Positions 1-10,919 of a DNA stretch of 64,000 bases are shown here, piece after piece; the stretch's first letter is position 1, and every line of letters starts with the position of its first letter. The position numbers and the translations under genes are program-made. The stretch spans positions 186,001-250,000 of the forward strand of contig JBANDB010000021.1 in assembly GCA_037576215.1 (NCBI GenBank), in the 5' to 3' direction. The stretch is from Armillaria gallica (lineage: Eukaryota; Basidiomycota; Agaricomycetes; Agaricales; Physalacriaceae). Under the pieces are notes generated by a model that saw only the letters and a list, made by a program, of their open reading frames with translations, did not search any database and was not told the origin of the DNA.

Positions 1-290
1 ACAGGTAAGAAAGACGTGGATGCGTACTGCTAGAGACTCGGTTCGTCATCAACACTCCCTTGCCTTGTCGTTTGTGGTACACAGAGTCGTAAAGGCGAGA
101 CGCGAGGTTCATCCTTAGAGTAGACGTCATCACGGAAAGGTGAGAAGGCGGGTACTTTGTGGTGGTGACCGATGATAGTAGAAATGCGATTGAACATGAA
201 GATGTCTTGCTGTTGTTTTTGGACAACGCGTCGGCCGCTTTCTACTCTGATTTCGTCGGCCATGATCCGAAGTGAATTGACCTCGATGGC
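1..290 (-). repeat. Degenerate dispersed repeat, copy 1 of 3
   Basis: This block resembles 41420-41700 and 62285-62500. On the minus strand the three copies share a pattern beginning with H-K, followed by a tyrosine or phenylalanine, a short acidic patch and an S-x-x-H-like motif. Downstream, all three have a related A/T-rich stretch with words like gaattga and aagtgaa. The copies are too decayed to give one open frame, so this is either a gene family in decay or a low-copy repeat. I do not recognise the family. Confidence 0.4.
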
Positions 291-763
291 TGTGGGTTAA
301 GAAAACGAACTGTAATGTGACAGTGGCGTCGCCTACAAGAATTCAGGAATAAGCAAGGACAAAAGTCACAGAGAGTTAACGCGAGGACACACCTGCAACT
401 GCTCAAATCACTCCGTCGGCAACACTACAATCTTCCATTTACCGCTCGGATACCCTCACATGGTTAAAATAATGAGATTACCCTCGCATTCAAGCTAGGA
501 GACGGAGGAAGCAACGGCAAGCGCGAAAAGACCTATTCTCCGAGAACATCCAACGACACGGCCCTCCGCGCCTCTTCTTTCCTAGGGCCCGCCGTTGTTA
601 GATTCCTCCTAGGGAGCTGTAGTCGATAATAAAATTCGATGGCGTTGAGGATTGTCGCGAAGATGAAGGAAACGCGAGATCAGGGAGGAGATCATAGCGA
701 AAAGGGAATCAGTGAATTTCAAAATGAGTCTCCTTTCGGCGTTCCTTTTTGGGACCTTGTCCG

Positions 764-783
764 GTTATCTATCTATCTATCTT
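764..783. repeat. TATC microsatellite
   Basis: About four and a half copies of the tetranucleotide TATC, followed by a short CAT run. Nothing suggests a function. The rest of 291-1072 holds only short chance frames, although the word gaatttcaaaat at 713 also occurs at 63286 in the right-end copy of this region. Confidence 0.7.
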
Positions 784-1072
784 TCATCATCATCACGGCA
801 CGGCACCTCGCATACCGGTTTCTTGTCACCTTCCTTGTCTTGAAATAAAAACACTGGTAATTCCTCCACGTATGAAAGACTAATACACGCTGTCGTCAGT
901 TGAGGTAGATTCGACGGCCTCACGGGCCGGGATCTTGTCGGACCGTTCTCTTGCTCAACGAACCTTCAACTCGAAGAGGACAGAGGTTCGTCTCATTTTG
1001 TAACATACGTGATAAATACTCAATACGAACATAGCTGTCTCCGAGGTTCATATAACTCGCACTTGCAAAGAC

Positions 1073-1373
1073 ATCACCAACAATATTACCCGAACTCACC
1101 TTGTCTCAGATCGCCCCAGCCAGTCGACCAAAAATCAAAACCACTACAGCCAGGTCGCATTCTTCTAACACAATTATGCGTTCGGACCTCCAAGCGTGCC
1201 TCACAGTGTACTTCGTTCGCCTTTGGAACACGGCGGGTTCCCTCCTTTGAGGGAGGCATCAGCTCTAGTACAAGGCCGTGATGCGCTGACGTTGGCCGTC
1301 GGTTAGCTAGCTGCGACAATGGAGTTGGTGGTTTACGATGAGACACCCTTCGTGGGCAAAGTCGTCTACCCTT
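1073..1373. repeat. Low-copy repeat, left copy (interrupted)
   Basis: This stretch and its continuation at 2723-2785 match 63601-63955 closely and in the same orientation. At 1373/2723 the repeat is interrupted by the TIR element 1374-2712. The right-hand copy runs straight through the junction, which gives a natural empty site. A minus-strand frame covers much of it, but I recognise no protein family. Confidence 0.8.
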
Positions 1374-2712
1374 GGGCACATAGAATTTTGCGTTTTCCCC
1401 TTGCACACTTGCGTTCCCTTGCGAGTTTCCGTTTGCATTTGCATTTGCGTTTATATGCACGCGTTTGAATAGATTGTATTTGCGTTTCGAGTGTGACATC
1501 ATTTGCATGCGTGACATGATCGACTCTCTCGAGTCTTTGATGCCTATCCTCAGTAGACCTGTGCATTGTGTGTTGTAAATCCAGTTGCAACACGTAGAAA
1601 CGTCGATGATAGTCATGAGCCCGGCAATAGTCAATGGGGATTAGACATTGGTATGCACCAGGATAAATGGTATCCTTGGAATAGCCATGGACCGGAGGAA
1701 GAGAAGGATACCCATGAAGGAAATGAGTCGGAACTTGAAGTAAGCTTCCAGGAAATAAAATGAGCATAGTGGGACTGAAAAATTTACAGGTAGGGCCGGA
1801 ATATGATAAAGAGGAGATAGCGAAATGGCACAGAACCGAGCTAGAGAAGGAAGAGGTGAGGGAACAAATGCAAAGGCGAACACGCCCAAGACCTACATTG
1901 CTGAGAAAGGGCACGAGAAAGCGGCGAGCTGCATCCAAAATCCCAGCAGAATCGGTCGAGCTAAGACCCACCGATGATAGTGAGGAATATCAGCCACCAG
2001 CTAAGTGTACCCGTCGCAAATTGATGGATGGTGATTCTAACTCAGCAGATGATAGTCTATAGAAAGTCAGTATGCCAATAAGTACACAGATTAATCAAAC
2101 GAGACGGTAACGGGTAGAAAGCTGGCGACACCGGAGTTGAACTCGATTTAAATTAGTGTCAAACGCAAACGTGACAGGTCTGTCACATTTGCGTTCATTT
2201 GCGTTCACCTTGTAACGCATGTGTTAGATATTTTTACCATTTGCGTTCGTGCTTAAACACTTGCGAGAAATGTTAGAACGCATGTGTTCAGTTTCAAACG
2301 CATGCATATATCATGTCGACGCATGCGTTTGTGATTGAAACGCTTGCGTTACCTCCATTGGTGCATGCGTTCACATAATTTGACTCGTGTGCGGGCTTCC
2401 ACTGAATTTCTGAGAGTATTGTGGTGCAAACAGATCATCGGACCTTCTGAGGGGGCGTCATAGGTAGGTAAACTATTGTTTATTATGTCTCAAATACTGA
2501 ACTGGACACTGAAATCTATCCGGAACAGTGTTGAAAACTCTCAAGGATCAAAAAAGCATCGGAAGTAGTCTGGTGCATATATTTCCCTCGCATTCATATG
2601 TACCAACATGCATTGATGATGTCATAAACAATGATAGGAAACGCAAATGAAACGCAAATAAACGCAAGTGAACGCAAGCGTGCAACTCAAAAACGCAAAA
2701 TTCTCCTGGCCC
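1374..2712 (+). mobile_element. Non-autonomous TIR DNA transposon, MULE-like
   Basis: The element starts GGGC and ends GCCC. Its terminal inverted repeats match at 19 of the first 25 positions, including a perfect 15-base core (AGAATTTTGCGTTTT). It is flanked by the perfect 10-bp direct repeat GTCTACCCTT at 1364-1373 and 2713-2722. The paralogous repeat at 63886-63912 has this site once and no element. Both ends are packed with copies of an (A/T)TTGCGTT-like word on either strand (roughly 1385-1480, 2160-2350 and 2640-2700), as expected for transposase-binding arrays. A 9-10 bp duplication is typical of Mutator-like elements. No transposase domain is visible, so it probably moves in trans. 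A KDZ-type element is the main alternative. Confidence 0.75.
1760..2062 (+). CDS. Small charged ORF inside the TIR element
   Basis: An ATG-started frame of 100 codons rich in K, R and E, with basic clusters that look nuclear and an acidic S/D tail. Its ATG overlaps the stop of another open frame (1566-1763), so the two may be exons of one gene joined by an unseen intron. It resembles no transposase domain I know. It could be the C-terminal remnant of the element's own protein or a captured host fragment. Confidence 0.3.
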   Translation: MSIVGLKNLQVGPEYDKEEIAKWHRTELEKEEVREQMQRRTRPRPTLLRKGTRKRRAASKIPAESVELRPTDDSEEYQPPAKCTRRKLMDGDSNSADDSL

Positions 2713-2904
2713 GTCTACCCTTGACGCATGGGTGTGTGCACTTGGTAACGAACAACAGATTTTTTGACTAACTTGTTTTCATTTGACCTTCTCATTTCGT
2801 CTCAGGACCAAGGCCTCTGGTCGACATGACATGGTGATAAACAGGCTTTATACCAATTACCTATGCTCTTCAGGCCGTCTGCGCATTAGTACTTGATGAC
2901 CGTA

Positions 2905-3397
2905 TTAGCTCTGTCCGAACTCAGTCAAGATGAAAGCGGCATCGACAGACTGAGTGGTAAATATTCTGGACCTTACTCTCCTCTGTGGTTTGCGGTAAAT
3001 GTTAAACCCTTGGCAGATTGTCATGCTCTGATCAGTGATGGACAATGTAGTAGATGAATCATGTATGACAAGGATACTGCCTTTGCAAGTGCTGGCAGAA
3101 GCGGGTTTGTACCAGCTGACTATCATGTCGCGGATGCTCAAGTTTCAACGTTGTGGAGATGGTCTCCTGATTGCGACCTTTCGGCATTAAGGCATACTTG
3201 GCAGAATTTGTGGTAGCTATTTCTATCCATTTCTAGTGGCGTCAAAGTGCTAGAAACGGTGGACTAACCTTGTTCCTCGAAGTTACTCCACCATATACAA
3301 CAGTTCCAACATAGTCCGTCCTTTCCTCTGCCACACCATCGGAAACAGTCCTAAAATTGTTTTTCCAGATTTTAAGGACAATGGGTCCCATCATCAT
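2905..3397 (-). pseudogene. Possible two-exon gene fragment, unknown family
   Basis: An ATG at 3397 opens a 43-codon exon that ends cleanly at a GTTAGT donor (3268). Further downstream the frame at 2905-3140 is open for about 75 codons and looks protein-like. I could not join the two in phase with a convincing acceptor, so this is probably a decayed or incomplete gene. No domain is recognised. The interval 3398-3817 shows nothing I can support. Confidence 0.2.
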
Positions 3398-3817
3398 ATT
3401 GAAGAAATATCGGACTTACAAGAGCGTTCAGTAGAATGCGAAATGACATTGAAATTGAGGAATGTGCGGCTAAATGGAATTTACTTGACGGCCAAAGTTA
3501 TGATGGTTCCAGTCCGCATGGAAATTCCTCAGCATCATATCTGGAGTACGTGATGTTCATTTATGGATCCGTATCCTCTAACTGCTGATAACAAACTACC
3601 CATCCCGGTGCTAGCATCAACATAACACCGTCCTCTAGATACTGGCTATTGCATTGCACGGGATGAGTATACCAAACTTACGCATTGAATTGCTACCCTC
3701 CTCATCCGGGAGGGTTTCGTTTTGGTTTCGTTTATCTGTGAGTAAGTCATAAATATAACGAGTATTGTGTCAACTCAGACTTCATCATGCCAGCGATGTC
3801 GTAACCTGATGGTCATT

Positions 3818-4060
3818 CACAGAAGAGGCCAGCGCGTTTTAGCTGGTAAAAAACGAAGCCCTATAAAGGTTTGATTTAGTGGAGCCGTTCTCAGTCCTGA
3901 AAAGGCTATCAGTAAAACAGTATGAAAACCTTTCCCCCTATGGAACAACAGACTTATGGTCCCTTCTAGCGCTCAAAACAAGGGCCTAACAATGGAAGAT
4001 GAAATTGAACCCTTTTAAGCTCCCGTTTAGGTTTTTAAAAATGCACCAGCCTCCGCAGCG
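3818..4060. mobile_element. CACTA-like MITE, copy 1
   Basis: About 243 bp, with ends CACAG...CAGCG and an inner inverted repeat around GGAGG and GTGCATTTT. It is clearly homologous along its length to 54687-54939, sharing landmarks such as AGCTGGTAAAAAACGAA and CCCCCTATGGAACAA. The left flank is ATT as in copy 2, but no matching ATT follows on the right, so the target duplication is lost or this copy is rearranged. It has no coding capacity. It lies about 240 bp upstream of the sesquiterpene synthase model. Confidence 0.65.
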
Positions 4061-4296
4061 TACCTCTTGTTCAACTCAACTCCTAGAGAGATTCAGTTGC
4101 TCTGAGCAAGCGTTTTCACACGGTCATCTTATCACCTTAGTGCGAAGTAACTGTATGAAATCACTCAATGTGTTTGTCCTGATACAAGCATGCTTGTAGA
4201 CTAGGCCACATTTCATCCTAAAATATCGGGTGCTCATGATTGGACACCGGCCAAATATGTATGCCTAAAAATTCAATGCTTGAGGCGGACCTCGAA

Positions 4297-5705
4297 ATGG
4301 GCACAGCGACTTGTTCATTCAGGAAATCCAGCGATTGTAAATGTATAAAGTTCGAACATCTCACGACTTACTGTTACAGAAACTTCAGCTTTCTTTCGCA
4401 GCATAGACACTCAATCTGAAGTCGTTTTCTGCATTCCCGATACTCTCATGTACTGGCCATGGCCTCGCAAAATCAATCCTCATCACGAGGAAGTCAAGGC
4501 TGCGTCGGAGGCTTGGTTTCGGTCCTTCAAAGCATTTGGGCCAGAATCACAATGGTAAGTGCTCCGCAAACTATCGCCTTTGCCCTCTATTGAATGACAT
4601 CCACCAGTGCATTTGATCGCTGCAACTTCAGTATGACACGTCCTCTCTTGCCAGGACACTGCGCTGACTTATTGAAGGTTTATGTGCTTCGTTGGCATAC
4701 CCAACATCGACCAAAGGTATTGGAGTTACTTTGTGTGCATTTGTTATTTATTGACTTCGTGGTAGAGCATTTGCGTACCCAGTGCGATTTCATGAACTTG
4801 GTGTTCGTTATCGACGAGTACACCGATAGTGCTACCCCTGAAGTTGTCCGCCAATATTTTGATGTTGTCATCGACGCCCTTAGAAACCCCGCCAAACCAC
4901 GACCCAGCAACGAGGTAGCTCTTGGGGTCATTGCACAGGAGTAAACTTCCTTTTTCAACTTTGATGCCGAATGTTTCTCATGATTATTTCAGGTTTTGGG
5001 CACTTGGTGTCAAGTCGGCCAGCCATACCTCGGAGAAGTATCTCATTGAAGGCTTTGTGGGTTTTGGTGACTCCGTAGTCCAACAAGCGAAGGATCGACG
5101 TCGCCTCCACATTGGGAACATCCAAGATTATCTTGACGTTCGCCATTTCACCATTGGTGCCTACTCGGCATTTGCATTGATAGAGCTCGGCTATGATTTA
5201 CCTGATGAGGTCAAGCACCATCCAACTGTCGTTGCTCTGGAAGGTTTGAGTCGGGATATGATACTTTTGGATAATGTAAGGATTGTTTACTAGTCTCTTG
5301 TTGAGCTGCAACGTTCACTGTTCCCAGGACCTTGCTTCATATAACAAGGAGCAGGCAGTGGAAGAGCGTCCCCATAACATTGTTGTTTGTGTCATGCACG
5401 AGATGAAATGCGACCTTCACGATGCGTTCTCATGGGTGGAAGACCTTTATCGGTCGACCAGGAACAAGTTCCTGACATTGTGGATGGAGATACCATCATG
5501 GGGGACAGAGATAGATGCTATTGCATGTCTTTACTTGCATGGCCTTGCACACTGGGTCCGTGGTAATGAATCTTGGAATTTCGAAAGTGAGCAGTACTTT
5601 GGATCCAATGGCAGGGCCGTTAAGCAGTATAGGATGGTTACTCTCATGGCAAGGCAGCTTTCAGCGAGCGAGCCACTTCTCGTACATGTACATCAATCTC
5701 TCTAG
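4297..5705 (+). CDS. Sesquiterpene synthase (class I, Cop-type)
   Basis: Predicted to cyclise farnesyl diphosphate in the cytosol, the first step of a sesquiterpenoid pathway. Exons: 4389-4554, 4608-4677, 4768-4940, 4993-5275 and 5328-5705, all GT-AG and in phase. The aspartate-rich motif is DEYTD (near 4815). The NSE-type motif NDLASYNKE is assembled across the 5275/5328 splice and keeps its N, S and E. The C-terminal region has the family [16 protein letters not shown] block. Two points are uncertain. First, no ATG opens the first exon in frame: a 40-nt leader exon at 4297-4336 spliced over a 52-nt intron fits the phase, or an original ATG has become ATA near 4399. Second, 4678-4767 could be read through in frame but has no family counterpart, so I treat it as a 90-nt intron. 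Full length would be about 369 residues. Confidence 0.85.
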
Positions 5706-6359
5706 TTGTTTACTAAATGTTCCATCCCGTTGTATGTATTCCCTTACGACCTTTGATTTCATTCACGATTGCTGGTATAATATGGTTGGCGGCGAATCAA
5801 ATGCTGATCTCCCTGTATGAATATCCAGAATTATTGAGGATCCCACCAGATCGCAAACGGTAACAAAACAATTCAATATTCATGTGCATCACATCGATGC
5901 TTGCAGAAATAAGGCAAAACATGCCGAGTAGATGAGCGAGTCTTCGCTCCACAGCATATCGTCCTCAGTTTTCCAATTCCGCTTCGAGTCAGGGTGATGC
6001 TGGGGACAGATCTGACTTTTGTACCCTTTGTGCTGAAGAAACTGGTCGTGCGAGAGCTAGAAAAGCTCAGTGTCTCTGATGTGGTGACTGTGAGAGCAAA
6101 TAATCATTGCGAGCTCTATCCGAGTCCTATCACCATCTTTTACTCTCATCCTCACGCTCAATGTCTTTGAATGTTTTTCTTGGAGGTTATTCAAGGTCAG
6201 ATTCAAGTATCATTTCCAACGTCGCATAAATTTGGCATCGTTTAATTGAACCGGTGGTCACGAGACCATATTTCGTCTCCATTGTTGAATTTAAATTCAA
6301 ATTCACACGCCTCTTTCTCCTCCAACGTCCACAACCATTCTCTGCCACATCTGAAAATC
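5706..6359. other. Intergenic, nothing supported
   Basis: Region between the synthase and the next gene. It contains short frames only and no recognisable domain or repeat. It should include the 3' UTR of the synthase and the promoter of the small gene at 6360. Confidence 0.5.
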
Positions 6360-6767
6360 ATGGGCCAATGGTGGTATATCATCAACATTGATACACGAGC
6401 ACATCTTGGATGCTGGGGTAAACTGGGCGAATTCTTTTCGACTCCCGACGACTATGGCGATATCATCTGCCTGTTAGAGGAGCCATGGGCAGCCTGTCAT
6501 ATCATGTGTATTGGAGACAATGCGGAAGACTCCCCCCCAGGTGTCCTCACCCCTGAGAAACTTGACGAGATCAAGACCTTCCCAGGTACCGAGGCTGAAA
6601 AGATGTTCCTCATGTTGGCGGTCAACAGACTCAACACTTACAAAGAGATACATGCTGGCGACAGATATGATTTGCATGGGATGGTCTTGAGGAATTTGAC
6701 GAAGAAGTTCTACATACACTGGGATGTGGCGGTGAAGGAATTGGTGAGCTATTGTGGTGATCTTTGA
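6360..6767 (+). CDS. Small hypothetical protein, MGQ-type orphan family
   Basis: A single open frame of about 136 residues beginning MGQWWYIINIDTR and rich in W, Y and G at its start. I have the impression of similar short proteins starting MGQxW in other mushroom genomes, but I cannot name a domain. The longer frame upstream to 6246 has no ATG, so I start at 6360. The protein may continue past a GTGAGC donor-like site near 6744 that I could not pair with an acceptor. There is no signal peptide or membrane segment. Confidence 0.55.
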   Translation: MGQWWYIINIDTRAHLGCWGKLGEFFSTPDDYGDIICLLEEPWAACHIMCIGDNAEDSPPGVLTPEKLDEIKTFPGTEAEKMFLMLAVNRLNTYKEIHAGDRYDLHGMVLRNLTKKFYIHWDVAVKELVSYCGDL

Positions 6768-7329
6768 AACGTGCTGCTTGCGAACATTTGCTATATCGCC
6801 AATTTGTCTTGTGTGATGAGACTGGACATTTCGAGTGGTGCCTGGGCAGGGGATAGGTTTGATGTAGTATGACTGAGTGATGTTAAGAATGTTGAAGAAT
6901 GGGAGGATGTTACTGAAGATCAAGTTAAACTTACTAGATTCACCCTTAGCTGTAGCTGAATCCTTCGGCCTTCGGCCTTCTACCTGTTATTAGTTCCTTG
7001 ATATATCTTTTGGTAGTTGGTACCAAACCTCTTCAGCATTGTCTTATGCGCTGTTGAGATCTCACAGCTCAGAGAAGAACCATATTCGCGTGCAGGATGC
7101 TTTCTTGAGAGTGTGAGGTTTGTAAACTTTTAGATGACCAATTGCACATCTACCTTGCAAGGAAAAAGTGCAGCATAACAGATTGGGTTTTTAAGAGTTT
7201 ATATGCATAGAAGTTGGTAGAGCAAGATAAAGCATAACACTAGATCCCTGGAAATTACTTATCAGGGTAGAAACAGCAGATACATGAAAGAAAAAACAAC
7301 AACATGGGATAGAATATGCTGATCTGCAC
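6768..7329. other. Intergenic, partly homologous to the 3' flank of the zinc-finger gene
   Basis: No gene is visible. A stretch around 7280-7320 resembles 55985-56035, which lies beyond the 3' end of the intact zinc-finger gene. The duplication that gave rise to the pseudogene therefore included some 3' flank. A short CCTTCGG tandem occurs near 6963. Confidence 0.4.
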
Positions 7330-9179
7330 TCTTGATTCCACATGCATCCCGTGCCTTCTTGTGCAGTGTTAATGGGTTTCGAGTAGTAAGGAGTAGTAAG
7401 GTGGCAATGACGCCCAGGAACCAGGTCCTCAGGTTGAAGCTGGGGCTGAGGTTGAGGTGCATGATACTACTGCATGAGGCGGCAAGAAGGGCTGCGAGGG
7501 GGTTCTGGCTCATCTCAGGGGAACGCTGAAGGCTGGATAGAGAAGCAGTCCGGGAGCTTTACCCGTGGTTTTCATGGCGGAGAAGCTGAAGGTGGGAGTG
7601 GGAATCTCCCGGTGGATGGTGGGGGAAGACATCTGAGTCGTTGATGAGCCTCCAGGCTCTGTACACTCATAAATTCGTGGATCTATAATGATCTAGTGAC
7701 ATTCTGCCCCTTCCGAACTTCCATATCAAAGCACAGCCATGATTGTCAGGCACTTTGATCCTGAATCCTATTATGCAACTCTAATGACAAGTTAGCGAAC
7801 TATTATAATTCGCTACAGTCAGCAGCAGTTAAAGCCTTACTAAGGCTGTTTACTTTGCGCAGTTCATGGCTTAGTAAATGCACAGAAAGTTCGCGTTGCA
7901 GCAGCATTGCGCAGTAACTGAAGTTACATGCACAGTTATGCACAGCCATGCACAGTTGCGTAGTTCTTAAAGTTGCACAGCTGCTGACAGATCTCAACTC
8001 AGCATTAGTAAGGAAAGGACAAGAATACTCTATTGCGCAGTAAATAGTTCGCTTGTGTTGCGAATCAACAGGGCAAGGACAAATGTAGCTTACATACAAG
8101 TAATTCTCAAAGTAGTATAAAAGTAGCTAACTAAAAGTACAAAGAAAAAAAGGAGACAAACCCCAGGGAGTTACTTGCCCACAAGTATACTACCTTACAC
8201 ACCTCCTAGATCCGATACACACACCCGAAGTTATTGCTTCTCTACTGTTCATTAGAGAAATAACAATTAGCGAACTTTCCCTTTGCTAATAAAGTTAGCT
8301 ATAACTTCACGTGCTTACCTTTTCTCCAAAAACTTCACTAGGAAACCTTTACTGGTCACCCTTGCGAAGCATCCTCGACGTTTTAAGTTCGCTTGCATAC
8401 CTGTGCGCTTTAAAGAGCAATCCGCAGCTAGGATTGAAGCCCTTTAGCCACTAACAACCCAGTACTACTGTTTCCGAACTTAGGAAACAACACCACTTAA
8501 CTCTTATAGAGTTAGACACCTTGGGGCTTTAGCTACCTTTCTCATAGAAGAGAAAGTTCGCTACCCTTGCCCTTTCAACTCGACTCAAAATTAGTGTTGA
8601 CTTGCTTGATATTAGGATCGTTTAGAGCTATATCTTGCTTGTGCATACTTTATCTTGGACAAAACCTCGCTCACATCTAGAGCACTAGCTTCGTTAACTC
8701 ACATAGAGTTCCCCAACCGAATCCGCAGCCAGGATTTCGACACCAAATAGTTCGTGCTGCATCTAGGTCACCCCCGCTCAGCAAACACCCACATTTACGC
8801 ATCTTTTCCCTTCCAGGAAAGTTCATGTACATACCTTGAGCCTCTGAACAGCCTTCAGAGAATCATAACAAAGCGTAGCAATACTTCGCTACACCACCAG
8901 GAAGCTACAGTCATTGCACGGAGGTGCAAGACTAGACTCGCTAGAACCTGCCTTCAGATTCTGTGCTTGACTACACTCGCTGTTACAGGTCTTGTGTTTT
9001 CTGCCCGCAGGAGTCCATAGGTTCATCATTGTCATCAGAGAGACTGCAGTTTAAGACTGAGGGGATGCTTGCTCATTTTGTGACACCGTTTTGTTGGCGG
9101 ATCTGTTTCTGGGTTCGTGGTGTTTGACTTGAATGTGATCTGCTAAGGCTGCTGTGTCATGGAATAATTGTAATGCTGG
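7330..9179 (-). pseudogene. C2H2 zinc-finger pseudogene, 3' part (split by two insertions)
   Basis: Blocks at about 7340-7360, 7485-7640 and 9035-9179 match 56765-57143 of the intact gene in order and orientation, and the match resumes at 23124 beyond the copia element. The pseudogene lacks the C-terminal repeat region that the intact gene has at 56161-56760. It is interrupted by unrelated sequence at roughly 7645-9022 and again by the copia insertion at 9180. No open frame survives. Seen directly: the blockwise match. Inferred: a former paralogous transcription factor. Confidence 0.75.
7645..9022. mobile_element. Unclassified insertion in the zinc-finger pseudogene
   Basis: About 1.4 kb with no match to the intact zinc-finger gene, sitting between two blocks that match it continuously. 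It is A/T-richer than its flanks and contains repeated words such as TTCGCT and AGCGAACT. Its ends are loosely inverted (GATGAGCCT against AGGTTCATC). A long solo LTR (TGAGCC...GGTTCA) or a non-autonomous DNA element would fit. No clean target duplication was found and no protein is encoded. Confidence 0.4.
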
Positions 9180-9184
9180 CCCGC

Positions 9185-9407
9185 TGTTAGAATACAACAA
9201 ATCTAACAGTAAGGTAAGTAATCAATATGTAGCAATGCAAGTAAGATATGCACCTCAGTCTTCACTTGTTGTAGTGGTAAAAGACTGAGGTGCGAATGAA
9301 AAGAAACTAGGCGGAAGTATGAAACAATCGCGCAATTGTTGCGCAACTGAAATTTGAGTGAACGGACCGATATCCTGATGAAAGGGTGTAAGACTGAATC
9401 CTCAACA
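9185..9407 (-). repeat. Copia 3' LTR (left)
   Basis: 223 bp, delimited by the target duplication on the left and by comparison with the other LTR. It begins with a short inverted repeat (TGTTAGA...TCTAACA). Of nine differences from the right LTR, seven lie at six CpG sites present on the right and lost here, in the pattern expected from deamination of methylated cytosine. Confidence 0.95.
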
Positions 9408-9602
9408 CTCCCCCTGAAGTCTACGCCCATAGCTTCAGACACCCATCATGCCCATCTTCTGAAGCAAATCCATTGCCCTTGGTTTTGGAACAGACTTGGT
9501 AAATATATTGGCGAGGTTTTCTTCCGAAGTGATATACTGCATGTCAAGCTCCTTCAGTTGAATGGCATCTCTGATCCAATGATAGTCCATTGAGAAATGT
9601 TT

Positions 9603-10560
9603 TTATTTGCCATGGCCTTTGGTTGAGTGGGTAAGATCTATGGTGCTGTTGTTGTCACACCATAGAGGATATGGTCGGTCTTTGTACAATTCCAGTTCAT
9701 CAAGGAAGGATCCCATCCATTTTGACTGTCTGCCTCCATGTACAGCCACAACATATTCTGCCTCGGTAGTAGACAGTGCAACCCTCTTTTGTGCATGTGA
9801 GCTCCATGAAACCGGTCCCCCAGCCATAGTGAAGACATAACCCAAGGTAGACTTTCCTGTGGTCCTGTCATCTCCATGAGATGAGTCAACAAATCCAATT
9901 GAGGTGAGGCCGTCATCCTTAGAACTCCCCCATCAGTACATAATTTTGTAGTCCAATGTTCCCTTCAAGTATCCCAATATGTGCATAGCTCGATTCCAGT
10001 GAATGGGATGCAGGTCAGAGGCATATCGCTGGAGATAATTTGTGGCAAAGGCGATGTCTGGACGAGTGCCGTTAGCGACATGATTTAAGGACCCTAGAAC
10101 TCCTCAGTAATCCTTGTCTTTCATGAATTCGATGTCACTAGACAGAGTTGGGCTTGGCTGGGTATCCATGTTCATGAGGGATCCTACTGGTAGGGGAGTA
10201 GCCTTTGGTTTGCTGTCGGACATCCCAAAGCATTCAAGAGTTTTGATGATCAAATTCTTTTGATGGAGAGAAATAGATCCTTCGCTCTCATCAAACTCGA
10301 CTGTCATCCCCAATACACTGTTGTGTTTCCCCAAGTCCTTGATATCATACACTGCTCCAATTTCCTTTCAGATCCTCTCACCCTCCTTCTTGGATGTTGA
10401 GGCCCAGATACATCATCTGTGTATGTGCACAATATGGTATGTTCAGTTCCATTTTTCAGCAACCTAACACATGGGTCCGCATGGGATTGGACATGTCCCT
10501 GGGCTGTCAAGGTCTTGTTAAGCTCATTGAACCACACGTTACTGGCATCCATGGTTCCAT
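9603..10560 (-). pseudogene. Copia reverse transcriptase (C-terminal part) and RNase H remnant
   Basis: Read on the minus strand, the block next to the gypsy element continues the reverse transcriptase cut at 19297. It starts YGTMDASN and carries YTDDVSG where a YVDD-type motif is expected. A block with the copia pattern YDIKDLG then follows (near 10345), and then RNase H with STTEAEY and WCDNN (9610-9790). Frames change several times between these blocks, so no continuous protein is made. The first codon here would have followed the residue at 19297 before the insertion. Confidence 0.85.
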
Positions 10561-10565
10561 ACATC

Positions 10566-10919
10566 TGTTACGATTTTTTCCTTTTTCTTATCTTATCTTA
10601 TCCGGCACCTCGGCACACCGGCATATCGGCATGATACCCCAAGACTTCGATAGACTACCCCAAAGCTTCCCTACAAAGCCGCAACCCATTAGTTATTTTT
10701 AGATTCCACATATCATATATAAGTAGCATAGCTCTCGGCCATGTACCCTAGCTTCGAGCTAAGTTTAATACACCCGGACTTTACTCCACTCGCTTGCCGA
10801 GAGTTCACTGCGCAAACCGCTCCGCTGTAATAGACGTCACGGCTCTATTGATCTACCCGAAGTGCGAGGTAGTATATCATTAGACGCCTAGTCTGTTATT
10901 CCCGGGTCCGGTCATAACA
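10566..10919 (+). repeat. Gypsy 5' LTR
   Basis: 354 bp, TGTTACG...CATAACA. It contains a TATA box at 10716-10723 and a predicted start of transcription near 10750. It differs from the 3' LTR by two transitions, each at a CpG, and lacks one 18-bp repeat unit. Confidence 0.97.
10716..10750 (+). promoter_or_regulatory. Gypsy LTR promoter: TATA box and inferred start site
   Basis: TATATAAG at 10716-10723 lies about 30 bp upstream of 10750, the first base of the 13-nt block that is reverse complementary to the primer-binding site. The usual TATA-to-start distance and the self-priming requirement agree, so transcription probably starts at or within a few bases of 10750. The start was not measured. 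Confidence 0.7.

Noticed and set aside
4594..4944. Reading the Cop-type synthase exon as a continuous frame from 4594
   Set aside because: 4594 lies inside an intron and is not followed by family sequence until 4609. The spliced model restores the family N-terminus.
8700..9020. Frame 8754-9020 as a small gene
   Set aside because: It lies in the unclassified insertion within the zinc-finger pseudogene and has no ATG-led conserved protein features or splice model.
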